A DNA stretch of 64,000 nt from Shimia aestuarii (GTDB taxonomy: Bacteria; Pseudomonadota; Alphaproteobacteria; Rhodobacterales; Rhodobacteraceae). Made by a program: the position numbers and the translations under genes. The stretch's first letter is position 1. Each line of letters begins with the position of its first letter. The notes beneath the pieces are model-generated. The model was given only the letters and a program-made list of their open reading frames with translations, was not told where the DNA came from and did no database searches. The stretch is from positions 868,001 to 932,000 of the forward strand of contig NZ_FOTQ01000001.1 of the NCBI RefSeq assembly GCF_900114635.1. The letters are read 5' to 3'. Positions 36,062-44,032 of this stretch are shown one piece after another.

Positions 36062-37653
36062 GCCTGCTGACTGTCGACAACCTCTCGCTTAGCATTGGGG
36101 ATTTCTCGATCCTGCGCGATGTGTCCTTTTCGATCGAACCCGGCGAAATCGTCGCCGTTACTGGCGAAAGCGGCTCTGGCAAATCAATGACCGCCTTTTC
36201 CGTGATGCAACTCCTGCCCGAGCGGGCAAAGTCAACTGGCCAAATCCGCCTTGAAGGCAAGGACCTCCTGTCCCTTAGCGAGCCACAGCTTTGCGCCATC
36301 CGCGGCAACGATATCGGTATGGTGTTCCAGGAACCAATGACCGCCCTCAACCCAGTGAAAACCATTGGTGCGCAGGTGATGGAAACCATCCTGATCCATA
36401 CCGACATGACGCCCGCGCAGGCCGAGGAGCAAGCCCGCGACATGCTCACCCGCGTCGGCCTGCCGCCTGACCGTTTCCCGCTCTCGCGCTATCCCCACGA
36501 ACTCAGCGGCGGCCAGCGCCAGCGCGTCGTCATCGCCATGGCCATCGCCCTGCGCCCCAAGCTCCTGATCGCGGACGAACCCACTACCGCGCTCGACGTC
36601 ACCACGCAGGCGCAAATTCTCGACCTGCTCAAGGAGCTGGTGGCCGAGTTTGGCATGGGGCTGATGATGATCACCCACGATCTGGCCGTGGTCTCCGACA
36701 TGGCCGACCGGATCATCGTGATGCGCCATGGCGAGATCGTGGAACAGGGCGAAACCCGCGCGCTGTTTGCCGACATGAAACACCCCTACACCCGCGCCCT
36801 GTTCGAAGCCTCGGGCCATCAGGTCGACCTGCCCGACGCGCCCGACGGGCCCGACCCAATCCTTCAAGTCACAAACGCCATCCGCGATTATCCTCTGCCC
36901 CGCACCCGCCTGTTCGCGCCTCGCGAACACCATCGTGCGGTCAACGACATCACGTTCACCATCCACCACGGCGAACGCGTCGGCCTTGTGGGCGAGTCGG
37001 GATGTGGCAAATCCACCCTCACGCGCGCCATCCTTGGCCTCGAACCGCTGCAATCCGGCAGCATTACCGCCTTCGGACATACCGTCGGCCCCGCCATGAA
37101 CCCGGCCCTGCGCTCGGGTCTGCAAGTCGTGTTTCAGGACCCATACGGCAGCTTCAACCCCCGCCACAAGGTCGCCCGCATCGTCACCGAACCCTTCCAT
37201 CTGCTGCCCGATCCGCCCACCGGCACCGCGCGTGACACGGCCATTGCCGAAGCCCTCACCGCTGTCGGCCTCAAACCCGAAGACGCGCAGAAATACATCC
37301 ACGAATTTTCCGGCGGCCAGCGCCAACGCATCGCCATCGCCCGCGCCCTGATCATCCGCCCGGAACTGATCATCTTTGACGAAGCCGTCTCGGCGCTCGA
37401 CGTCTCGATCCGCGCCCAAATCCTAGACCTGATCGCTGATCTCTCCCGCTCCCACAATCTCTCCTACCTCTTCATCTCGCATGACCTTTCGGTCGTACGC
37501 ACCGTGACCGACCGCGTGCTGGTGATGAAGTCCGGAGAGATCGTGGAACAGGGCGACACCAAGGAGGTCTTTTCCAACCCGCAACACCCCTACACCCAAA
37601 CCCTGATTGCCGCCGCACCCGTGCTGCCACAGGTCGGCAAGGGGGCCGCATGA
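36058..37653 (+). CDS. peptide ABC transporter ATPase, two fused nucleotide-binding domains (DppD-DppF)
   Basis: 531 aa with two complete ATPase domains. Domain 1 has Walker A TGESGSGKSMTA, signature ELSGGQRQRVVIAMA and Walker B LLIADEPTTALD. Domain 2 has GESGCGKSTLTR, EFSGGQRQRIAIARA and LIIFDEAVSALD (Ala where Pro is usual). The first half ends with a typical oligopeptide cluster at about residue 260. The fusion of DppD and DppF is frequent in the Rhodobacterales. The next gene overlaps by four bases. Confidence 0.93.
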   Translation: MSLLTVDNLSLSIGDFSILRDVSFSIEPGEIVAVTGESGSGKSMTAFSVMQLLPERAKSTGQIRLEGKDLLSLSEPQLCAIRGNDIGMVFQEPMTALNPVKTIGAQVMETILIHTDMTPAQAEEQARDMLTRVGLPPDRFPLSRYPHELSGGQRQRVVIAMAIALRPKLLIADEPTTALDVTTQAQILDLLKELVAEFGMGLMMITHDLAVVSDMADRIIVMRHGEIVEQGETRALFADMKHPYTRALFEASGHQVDLPDAPDGPDPILQVTNAIRDYPLPRTRLFAPREHHRAVNDITFTIHHGERVGLVGESGCGKSTLTRAILGLEPLQSGSITAFGHTVGPAMNPALRSGLQVVFQDPYGSFNPRHKVARIVTEPFHLLPDPPTGTARDTAIAEALTAVGLKPEDAQKYIHEFSGGQRQRIAIARALIIRPELIIFDEAVSALDVSIRAQILDLIADLSRSHNLSYLFISHDLSVVRTVTDRVLVMKSGEIVEQGDTKEVFSNPQHPYTQTLIAAAPVLPQVGKGAA

Positions 37654-38126
37654 CATCAAAGCTTTCCCACATCCGGGCAGACGATCTCTCGATCTTCCAG
37701 AATGCGCTCGCCACCTATCTTGCCGAAGTTGCGCCCGACGCGGATCTGTCGGCGACCCCCATCGCGACCCGCGCGCTCAGCGAACCGGACCATATCAGCC
37801 TCTGGATATTGCAAGACGACACCCGGATCGGGTTCGCCATCCTGCGTCAAACCGCGACCAACTCCCGCCAGTTGCGCGAGTTCACCATTTTCCCTCCGCA
37901 TCGCCGCAAACACCTTGGCCGAGACGCCGCGCACCTCCTTTTTGCGACCTATCCCGGCGCGTGGTCCCTCAGCGTCGCCGCCAACAGCCCGCACGCCGGT
38001 GCCTTCTGGCGCGCCACCCTGAACACCCTTCCCAGCGCTTCGGGTTTACGTGAGCTCGCGCCCGAACTGCCCACCCAATCCCACAAACTCGCATTCACAA
38101 TGCTCGGAGATAGCAATGCTGCCTGA
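37650..38126 (+). CDS. GNAT-like N-acetyltransferase
   Basis: 158 aa. The segment LREFTIFPPHRRKHLGRDAAHLLF matches the acetyl-CoA-binding motif A of the GNAT fold (R-R-x-x-G-R in place of Q/R-x-x-G-x-G/A), preceded by a beta-hairpin GFAILRQTAT and followed by NSPHAGAFWRATL, a typical motif B helix. It is co-transcribed between the ABC ATPase and an aldehyde dehydrogenase. The substrate is unknown. Confidence in the family is moderate, since the motif is degenerate. Confidence 0.68.
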   Translation: MTSKLSHIRADDLSIFQNALATYLAEVAPDADLSATPIATRALSEPDHISLWILQDDTRIGFAILRQTATNSRQLREFTIFPPHRRKHLGRDAAHLLFATYPGAWSLSVAANSPHAGAFWRATLNTLPSASGLRELAPELPTQSHKLAFTMLGDSNAA

Positions 38127-39567
38127 CCTCTGGTTCGACCCGTCCCTCTGCCTGATCAACGGCGCTTGGGTGCCGCCCGCCTCGGGTGACACGCTCGACC
38201 TCGTCAACCCTTCGGACGGAAGCACCCTCTGTGCCATCGCGCGCGGCACATCTCCGGATATCGACGCCGCCGTCGCCGCCGCACAGGCTGCACGCATGGG
38301 CGACTGGGGCCGCTTTACCGCCGCCGAACGGGGCCGCGTCCTGACGCGCCTCGGACAACTGGTTCTCAACCACACCGACACGCTTGCCCTGCTCGAAGCG
38401 CTCGACGTTGGCAAACCCCTGACCCAGGCCCGCAACGACGTGATCGCACTCGCCCGCTACTGCGAATTCTACGGCGGTGCGGCGGACAAGGTACATGGCG
38501 AAACCATCCCCTATCTCGACGGCTACACCGTCTACACCATCCGCGAACCCTATGGCGTCACCGGTCACATCGTGCCGTGGAACTACCCGATGCAGATCAT
38601 CGGTCGTTCGGTTGGCGCGGCGCTCGCCATGGGCAACGCCTGCGTGTTGAAACCCGCCGAAGAAGCCTGCCTCACCGCCCTCGCCTTTGCCGATCTGGCT
38701 CAGCAAGCCGGCCTGCCCGCTGGCGCACTCAACGTCGTTCCCGGCCTTGGCGCCGAGGCGGGGGCTGCACTCTCCGAACATCCCGGCATCCAGCACATCT
38801 CTTTCACCGGCTCCGTCGCCACCGGCAGCCTCATTCAAGCGGCAGCGGCCAAAAACGTCGTCCCCGTCACACTCGAACTCGGCGGCAAATCCCCGCAACT
38901 GGTCTTTTCGGACGCCGACCTCGACGCCGCCCTGCCCTTCCTCGTGAACGCAGGCATCCAGAACGCCGGGCAAACCTGCTCCGCCTCCTCGCGCATCCTT
39001 GTCCAGCGCCCCGTCTATGACCAGGTCCGCGCCCGCATGAGCACCGCCTATGGTAAACTGCGCGCCGCCCCCGCCACTGATAACCTTGAACTCGGCCCCC
39101 TGATCTCCACCCGCCAGCAACAGATCGTGCAAAGCTTCCTCGACAAGGGCGCAGACCTTGAAACCGCCGCCACCGGCGAGATCGTCTCCAACGCTCCGAC
39201 CAACGGCGCCTATATCGCCCCGACCCTCTTTGCCGATGTCTCCCCCAACCACGCGCTCGCGCAACAGGAAATCTTCGGCCCCGTACAGGTGCTCATCCCG
39301 TTTGACACAGAAGAAGAGGCGCTCGAAATCGCCAACGGCACCGAATACGGCCTCGTCGCCTCGGTCTGGTCGCAAAACGGCGCCCGCCAGATGCGCCTCG
39401 CCAGGCAACTCCGCTCCGGCCAGGTTTTCCTCAACAACTACGGCGCAGGCGGCGGGGTCGAACTGCCCTTCGGTGGCACCGGCAAATCCGGCCACGGACG
39501 TGAAAAAGGTTTCGAAGCCCTCTTTCACTTCTCCCAACTCAAAACCGTCGCCGCCCTGCACGGATAG
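38116..39567 (+). CDS. aldehyde dehydrogenase family protein
   Basis: 483 aa from the ATG at 38116 (GGAGA five bases upstream), which overlaps the end of the GNAT gene. Catalytic residues are intact: Asn156 in VPWNYPMQ, Glu254 in TLELGGKSP and Cys288 in NAGQTCSASSR. NAD binding is supported by FTGSVATGS. It oxidises an aldehyde to a carboxylate. Together with the SDR downstream and the peptidase upstream it suggests that the imported compound is broken down through an alcohol or amine and aldehyde, but the substrate is not known. Confidence 0.9.
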   Translation: MLPDLWFDPSLCLINGAWVPPASGDTLDLVNPSDGSTLCAIARGTSPDIDAAVAAAQAARMGDWGRFTAAERGRVLTRLGQLVLNHTDTLALLEALDVGKPLTQARNDVIALARYCEFYGGAADKVHGETIPYLDGYTVYTIREPYGVTGHIVPWNYPMQIIGRSVGAALAMGNACVLKPAEEACLTALAFADLAQQAGLPAGALNVVPGLGAEAGAALSEHPGIQHISFTGSVATGSLIQAAAAKNVVPVTLELGGKSPQLVFSDADLDAALPFLVNAGIQNAGQTCSASSRILVQRPVYDQVRARMSTAYGKLRAAPATDNLELGPLISTRQQQIVQSFLDKGADLETAATGEIVSNAPTNGAYIAPTLFADVSPNHALAQQEIFGPVQVLIPFDTEEEALEIANGTEYGLVASVWSQNGARQMRLARQLRSGQVFLNNYGAGGGVELPFGGTGKSGHGREKGFEALFHFSQLKTVAALHG

Positions 39568-39582
39568 ACACAACACCCACTC

Positions 39583-39614
39583 TTCATTTTGCCAGAAATA
39601 CTCCCGCCGGAGGC
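39583..39614 (+). repeat. dispersed AAATAC repeat element, copy D
   Basis: Core TTCATTTTGCC then GAAATACTCC, followed by the hairpin CTCC-CGCC-GGAG. It lies 15 bases after the aldehyde dehydrogenase stop and 44 bases before the SDR start, in the same orientation relative to the genes as copies A, B and C. Confidence 0.72.
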
Positions 39615-39657
39615 TCCGACAGATCGGCCCGGCACAGCATCCAAGAGGACCAATCCC

Positions 39658-40401
39658 ATGCGTCTTGCCAACAAAACCGCAATCATCACCGGAGGCGCCC
39701 AGGGCTTCGGTGCCGGTATCGTCGACAAATTCCTCGCTGAGGGTGCCCGCGTCATCGTTGCCGACATCAACACCGACGCGGCCCAGCGCAAGGCGGGGGA
39801 ACATGACAATGCCAGCCCCTGCAGCGTGAACGTCGCCGATGGCGACAGCGTTCAGTCGATGATCGACGGCGCGCTAAGCCAATGGGGTCATATCGACATT
39901 CTGGTCAATAACGCGGGCGTCACGCACCTCCCCGCACCCATGGAAACCATCTCGGAGGGCGACTTTGACAAGGTCTTCGCGGTGAACTGCAAATCCATCT
40001 ACCTTCTGGCCCGCGCCCTCGTGCCCCACATGAAACAACGCGGGCAAGGCGCCATCCTCAACGTCTCGTCCACGGCGGGTCTGTCGCCGCGCCCCAACCT
40101 CAACTGGTACAACGCTTCCAAGGGCTGGGTGAATGTCGCCACCAAGACCATGGCCGTCGAGCTCGCTCCCTTCGGCATCCGCGTCAACGCCCTGAACCCC
40201 GTCGCCGGGGAAACCCCGCTCCTGAAGTCCTTCATGGGCGAGGACACGCCCGAGATGCGCGCCAAATTTCTTGCAACCATCCCGCTCGGACGCTTTTCCC
40301 AGCCCGAAGACATGGGCAACGCCGCCGCCTTTCTTTGCTCGGACGAAGCCAGCATGATCACCGGTACGCTGATGGAGGTCGATGGCGGACGCTGCATCTG
40401 A
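39658..40401 (+). CDS. short-chain dehydrogenase/reductase
   Basis: 247 aa from the ATG at 39658. NAD(P)-binding GGAQGFGAG near residue 15, LVNNAGVTH, and the catalytic Ser-Tyr-Lys in NVSSTAGLSPRPNLNWYNASKGW. The acidic residue after strand 2 (VIVADINTD) favours NAD over NADP. Ends with a typical MEVDGGRCI. It may close the peptide-catabolism operon; the next gene is nasT after 173 bases. Confidence 0.9.
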   Translation: MRLANKTAIITGGAQGFGAGIVDKFLAEGARVIVADINTDAAQRKAGEHDNASPCSVNVADGDSVQSMIDGALSQWGHIDILVNNAGVTHLPAPMETISEGDFDKVFAVNCKSIYLLARALVPHMKQRGQGAILNVSSTAGLSPRPNLNWYNASKGWVNVATKTMAVELAPFGIRVNALNPVAGETPLLKSFMGEDTPEMRAKFLATIPLGRFSQPEDMGNAAAFLCSDEASMITGTLMEVDGGRCI

Positions 40402-40510
40402 CACGCCTGAAATGCTGCGCCTGCAAAACACACCGCGCCCAAAAAACCGCCAAGCCGGCAAAACCCGCCAATAATTCAGGCATTCTCCTGTCGCGTCCTA
40501 CCTGCGATCT

Positions 40511-40579
40511 GGCACGGGCGCGACGGGCAGCCTACCACGGTCCAAAGACCCCAAGTCAGGACCGTGTCCCGCCCGTGCC
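40511..40579 (+). promoter_or_regulatory. predicted fold over the nasT ribosome site and start codon
   Basis: Two nested perfect inverted repeats. The outer arms GGCACGGGCG (40511-40520) and CGCCCGTGCC (40570-40579) include the GTG start codon at 40575-40577. The inner arms ACGGTCC (40537-40543) and GGACCGT (40559-40565) cover the AGGACC that is the only purine-rich site upstream. In RNA the pairings would hide both signals and reduce nasT translation. Whether it is regulated is unknown. Confidence 0.6.
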
Positions 40580-41159
40580 CAGCCAACTCACCATCCTGGT
40601 CGTTGAACCCGACAAGACCCGCGCCGAAGCTATCATCGACAGCCTTGCCGCGACCGGAGACCACCAGATTCGCGTGCTGGCCGGACATACCGGACTGGCC
40701 CGATCCGTGGCCGAGATGAACCCCGATATCGTACTGGTCGACGTTACCAACCCGTCGCGCGACGTGATCGAGGAGCTCACCCTTGCCTCCTCGCCGTTGG
40801 AGCGCCCGGTGGCGATGTTCGTCGACCGCTCGGATGACAGCATCACAAAGGCCGCAATAGAAGCCGGCGTCTCGGCCTATGTCGTTGACGGGCTGCGCGC
40901 CGATCGCATCCAGCCGGTGATGGATGCCGCCATCGCCCGGTTCCACATGTTCAGCCGGATGCGCGCGGAACTCGAAGCAACCAAGCGCGCGCTGGAAGAG
41001 CGCAAGATCATCGACCGCGCCAAGGGTATTTTGATGCGCGCCCGCGGCCTTTCCGAAGACGAGGCCTACGCCCTGATCCGCAAGACAGCCATGAGCCAGG
41101 GCAAGAAGATCGCCGAGGTCGCCCAGGCTCTGGTCACGGCATCGGAGCTTCTGTCATGA
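40575..41159 (+). CDS. nasT: nitrate/nitrite response regulator NasT with ANTAR output
   Basis: 194 aa from a GTG at 40575; no ATG lies in frame near the conserved start. Residues 1-115 form a receiver-like domain (LTILVVEPDKTRAEAIIDSL; IVLVDVTNPSRD, with Asp at the phosphorylation position). Residues 125-190 are an ANTAR RNA-binding domain (RAELEATKRALEERKIIDRAKGILMRARGLSEDEAY). In Azotobacter and Paracoccus NasT binds nascent leader RNA of nas genes and prevents termination, and NasS holds it inactive until nitrate is present. Its stop overlaps nasS by four bases. Confidence 0.92.
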   Translation: MPSQLTILVVEPDKTRAEAIIDSLAATGDHQIRVLAGHTGLARSVAEMNPDIVLVDVTNPSRDVIEELTLASSPLERPVAMFVDRSDDSITKAAIEAGVSAYVVDGLRADRIQPVMDAAIARFHMFSRMRAELEATKRALEERKIIDRAKGILMRARGLSEDEAYALIRKTAMSQGKKIAEVAQALVTASELLS

Positions 41160-42331
41160 GGATACAACCGCTGACCGTCGGCTTCATGCCCCTCGTCGAC
41201 GCCGCCCCGCTGATCATTGCCCGCGAGTTGGGTTTCGCGGAGGAAGAGGGGCTTGCCCTGACCCTGCAATCCGGCCCCTCGTGGTCCACCCTTCGGGATC
41301 GCTTGGTGCTTGGTCAGATCGAAGCTGCCCATATGCTCGCCCCGGTCCCCGTTGCCATGGCGCTTGGACTTGGTGGAATCACCACGCCGCTCGACGCGCT
41401 CTCCGTACTCTCGGTCAATGGCAATGTCATCGGCGTCTCCAACCAGATCGCCGCCCGGCTCCGAGATGCCGGTTTCACCCCGGACTTTAGGAACGCAGCC
41501 GCCACGCGCGAGGCCCTGACCTCGGTCAGTGGCGCCCTGCGTCTCGGCGTGCCATTCCCCTTCTCCATGCACGCCGAACTTCTGCATTACTGGCTTGCCG
41601 GCGGCGGCAACACCGACCCCAAGGCACTTGATATCCGCACCATCCCGCCCCCCCTGATGGCCGAAGCCATCGCCGCGAACGAAATCGACGCCTTCTGCGT
41701 CGGAGAACCCTGGGGGTCGATCACGGTCGAAAACGGTGGCGGTGAGCTTCTCCTGCCAAGCAACGCCATCTGGAAATTTGCACCGGAAAAGGTTCTGGCC
41801 GCCCGTACCGACTGGACCGCCGCCAACCCGGAACTGACCGGGCGCCTGATGCGTGCCGCCTGGAAAGCAGCGCGTTGGCTGAGCGATACATCCAAACGCT
41901 CCACTGCGGCCGATATCCTTGCGTGGCCTGAATATCTCGGCCTGCCTGCCGAAATCCTCGAACGCTCCTTGAGCGGACATATGATCCTGTCCCGACACTC
42001 CCCTGTGCGCCATGTTGACCGCATGGTTGTCTTTCACGACGCAGCGGCTACCTTCCCGTGGAAGTCTCAGGCCGCATGGATCGGCGCCCGCATGGCACAG
42101 CGTTTTGGCCTCGATCCCACAAACGCCGCCCACAAGGCCACTGAGGTTTTTCGCACCGATCTCTACCGCCAACACCTCGCCCCGCTTGGCGTCGACATGC
42201 CCGGGGCCTCCGGCAAGGTCGAAGGCGCTCTGGCGCTGCCGACGCCCGTCGCCTCGGACAACGGCACCCTGATTCTGGGGCCAGATGCGTTTTTTGATGG
42301 CCGTGCTTTTGATCCCACACCCTTCGGCTGA
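41156..42331 (+). CDS. nasS: nitrate/nitrite sensor NasS (NrtA/CmpA family, cytoplasmic)
   Basis: 391 aa related to the periplasmic nitrate-binding protein NrtA but without a signal peptide, as expected for NasS, which stays in the cytoplasm and sequesters NasT. Ligand-pocket regions resemble NrtA: TVGFMPLVDAAPLI, QIEAAHMLAPVPVAMALG and DAFCVGEPWGS. It is translationally coupled to nasT. Downstream lies the NasT-target leader of nrtA. Confidence 0.9.
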   Translation: MRIQPLTVGFMPLVDAAPLIIARELGFAEEEGLALTLQSGPSWSTLRDRLVLGQIEAAHMLAPVPVAMALGLGGITTPLDALSVLSVNGNVIGVSNQIAARLRDAGFTPDFRNAAATREALTSVSGALRLGVPFPFSMHAELLHYWLAGGGNTDPKALDIRTIPPPLMAEAIAANEIDAFCVGEPWGSITVENGGGELLLPSNAIWKFAPEKVLAARTDWTAANPELTGRLMRAAWKAARWLSDTSKRSTAADILAWPEYLGLPAEILERSLSGHMILSRHSPVRHVDRMVVFHDAAATFPWKSQAAWIGARMAQRFGLDPTNAAHKATEVFRTDLYRQHLAPLGVDMPGASGKVEGALALPTPVASDNGTLILGPDAFFDGRAFDPTPFG

Positions 42332-42442
42332 TCAAAAATTGTGCACTCGCAGCGAGAAAATGCGGCAGCGCAGAAAAATCACCTCCCAACCCGCCAAACC
42401 CGCTTGCACCGCGTCCCAACCCGCGTCCTAATGATCCCAAGC

Positions 42443-42508
42443 CGAGGCAATGGCGTCTCGCATCTCCCATCCTCCCCGCTGCCGGGGAACGCCGAGCAAA
42501 GCCGCTCG
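42443..42508 (+). promoter_or_regulatory. ANTAR (NasT) target: two hexaloop hairpins in the nrtA leader
   Basis: Hairpin 1 is CGAGGC-AATGGC-GTCTCG at 42443-42460 (one G-U pair). Hairpin 2 is CGAGC-AAAGCC-GCTCG at 42493-42508. Both six-base loops have A at position 1 and G at position 4, the pattern known for ANTAR targets. A GC hairpin (CCCCG-CTGC-CGGGG, 42474-42487) lies between them. Hairpin 2 overlaps the left arm of the terminator that follows, so the two cannot form at once. Confidence 0.85.
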
Positions 42509-42548
42509 ACCGCCTGTGAACACCACAGGGCTGGTCAGCGGCTTTTTT
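42499..42548 (+). terminator. intrinsic terminator in the nrtA leader, alternative to ANTAR hairpin 2
   Basis: AAGCCGCT (42499-42506) pairs with AGCGGCTT (42537-42544), extended inside by GACC/GGTC and CCTGTG/CACAGG around a five-base loop. Six T bases (42543-42548) follow, then GTTTT. A strong Rho-independent terminator about 50 bases before the nrtA start. Confidence 0.88.
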
Positions 42549-42599
42549 GTTTTCCGCCCCCTCCTCCACTCCCGGGGCCCACCAAAAGGAACATGCACC

Positions 42600-43964
42600 A
42601 TGAAACGCATCGCCTCTCTCCTCGCGGCCACCACCATGCTGGTATCCCCTGCCATGGCACAACTGGACCTTGAAAAGGACGAACTCACCTTCGGCTTCAT
42701 CAAGCTCACCGACATGGCACCGCTCGCCGTGGCCTATGAACAGGGCTTCTTTGATGACGAGGGCCTGTTTGTCACATTGGAAGCACAGGCCAACTGGAAG
42801 GTGCTTCTGGACGGCGTGATCGATGGCCAACTCGACGGCGCGCACATGCTCGCCGGTCAGCCGCTTGCCGCAACGATCGGCTTCGGCACCGAGGCGCATA
42901 TCATCACCCCCTTCTCGATGGATCTGAACGGCAACGGCATCACCGTGTCCAACCAGATCTGGTCGGAAATGAAACCGCACATCCCACATGACGACGCGGG
43001 CAAGCCAATCCATCCGATCTCGGCAGCCTCGCTGAAGCCGGTGGTGGAAAAATACAAATCCGAAGGCAAACCCTTCAACATGGGCATGGTCTTCCCGGTC
43101 TCGACCCACAATTACGAGCTGCGTTACTGGCTGGCCGCTGGCGGTCTTGAGCCCGGCTACTACTCGCCCGAGAACATCACTGGCCAGATCGGCGCCGACG
43201 TTCTCCTCTCAGTAACACCGCCGCCGCAAATGCCCGCCACGATGGAGGCCGGCACGATCTACGGCTACTGCGTGGGTGAGCCGTGGAACCAGCAGGCCGT
43301 CGCCAAGGGCATCGGCGTACCAGTGATCACCGATTATGAACTCTGGAAGAACAACCCGGAAAAGGTCTTCGGCATCACCGCTGAATTCGCGCAAGAATAC
43401 CCCAACACCACACTCGCGGTAGTCAAGGCCCTGATCCGCGCGGCGATCTGGCTCGATGAAAACGACAATGCCAACCGCATGGAAGCGGTCGAGTTGCTGA
43501 GCCAGCCGGAATACGTCGGCGCTGACAAGGACGTGATCGCCGCTTCGATGACCGGCACCTTCGAATATGAAAAAGGCGACGTGCGCGAAGTGCCCGACTT
43601 CAACGTCTTCTTCCGCTACAACGCGACTTATCCCTACTATTCGGACGCGGTCTGGTACCTGACCCAGATGCGCCGCTGGGGCCAGATCGCCGAGGCCAAA
43701 TCGGACAGCTGGTATGACGAGGTCGCCAAGTCGGTCTACAAGCCCGAGATTTATCTTCAGGCCGCCAAACTGCTGGTCGAAGAGGGGCTCGCCAACGAAG
43801 CTGACTTCCCGTGGGACAGCGATGGCTACAAGGCGCCAACCCCGGCAGGCGATATCATCGATGGCATCGCTTATGACGGCAAGACGCCCAACGCTTATCT
43901 CGACAGCCTGCCGATCGGTTTGAAAGGCGACCAGAAAGTCGTCGGTACGGAAATCCAAGGGTAA
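42600..43964 (+). CDS. nrtA: nitrate ABC transporter substrate-binding protein
   Basis: 454 aa from the ATG at 42600 with AAAAGGAAC upstream. Signal peptide [21 protein letters not shown]. NrtA features: [67 protein letters not shown] and [14 protein letters not shown]. It binds nitrate or nitrite in the periplasm. The gene is the first after the NasT-controlled leader. A perfect hairpin follows its stop. Confidence 0.94.
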   Translation: MKRIASLLAATTMLVSPAMAQLDLEKDELTFGFIKLTDMAPLAVAYEQGFFDDEGLFVTLEAQANWKVLLDGVIDGQLDGAHMLAGQPLAATIGFGTEAHIITPFSMDLNGNGITVSNQIWSEMKPHIPHDDAGKPIHPISAASLKPVVEKYKSEGKPFNMGMVFPVSTHNYELRYWLAAGGLEPGYYSPENITGQIGADVLLSVTPPPQMPATMEAGTIYGYCVGEPWNQQAVAKGIGVPVITDYELWKNNPEKVFGITAEFAQEYPNTTLAVVKALIRAAIWLDENDNANRMEAVELLSQPEYVGADKDVIAASMTGTFEYEKGDVREVPDFNVFFRYNATYPYYSDAVWYLTQMRRWGQIAEAKSDSWYDEVAKSVYKPEIYLQAAKLLVEEGLANEADFPWDSDGYKAPTPAGDIIDGIAYDGKTPNAYLDSLPIGLKGDQKVVGTEIQG

Positions 43965-43965
43965 C

Positions 43966-43985
43966 GGTGCGTGATCTCACGCACC
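43966..43985 (+). terminator. stem-loop between nrtA and nrtB
   Basis: Perfect eight-base stem GGTGCGTG / CACGCACC with a four-base ATCT loop, beginning two bases after the nrtA stop. It would stabilise or attenuate the mRNA 3' of nrtA. It also makes a nearby GTG (43967) a poor start for nrtB. Confidence 0.65.
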
Positions 43986-44032
43986 TCCCCCTTGCTCTCA
44001 TTTGGCCAAGCCACTCCCACAAGGACCGCCCC

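Noticed and set aside
38095..39804. A 569-codon antisense frame opposite the aldehyde dehydrogenase
   Set aside because: It covers a gene with all catalytic residues, plus repeat copy D. Composition is that of a codon-shadow, with Gly, Val and Asp runs.
40505..40535. Sigma-54 promoter near TGGCACGGG upstream of nasT
   Set aside because: The -24-like TGGCAC is present, but no TTGC follows at the required spacing. The sequence is better explained as an arm of the inverted repeat over the nasT start.
43967..44032. GTG start for nrtB at 43967
   Set aside because: It lies inside the perfect stem-loop after nrtA and lacks a ribosome site. ATG 44033 has AAGGACC upstream.
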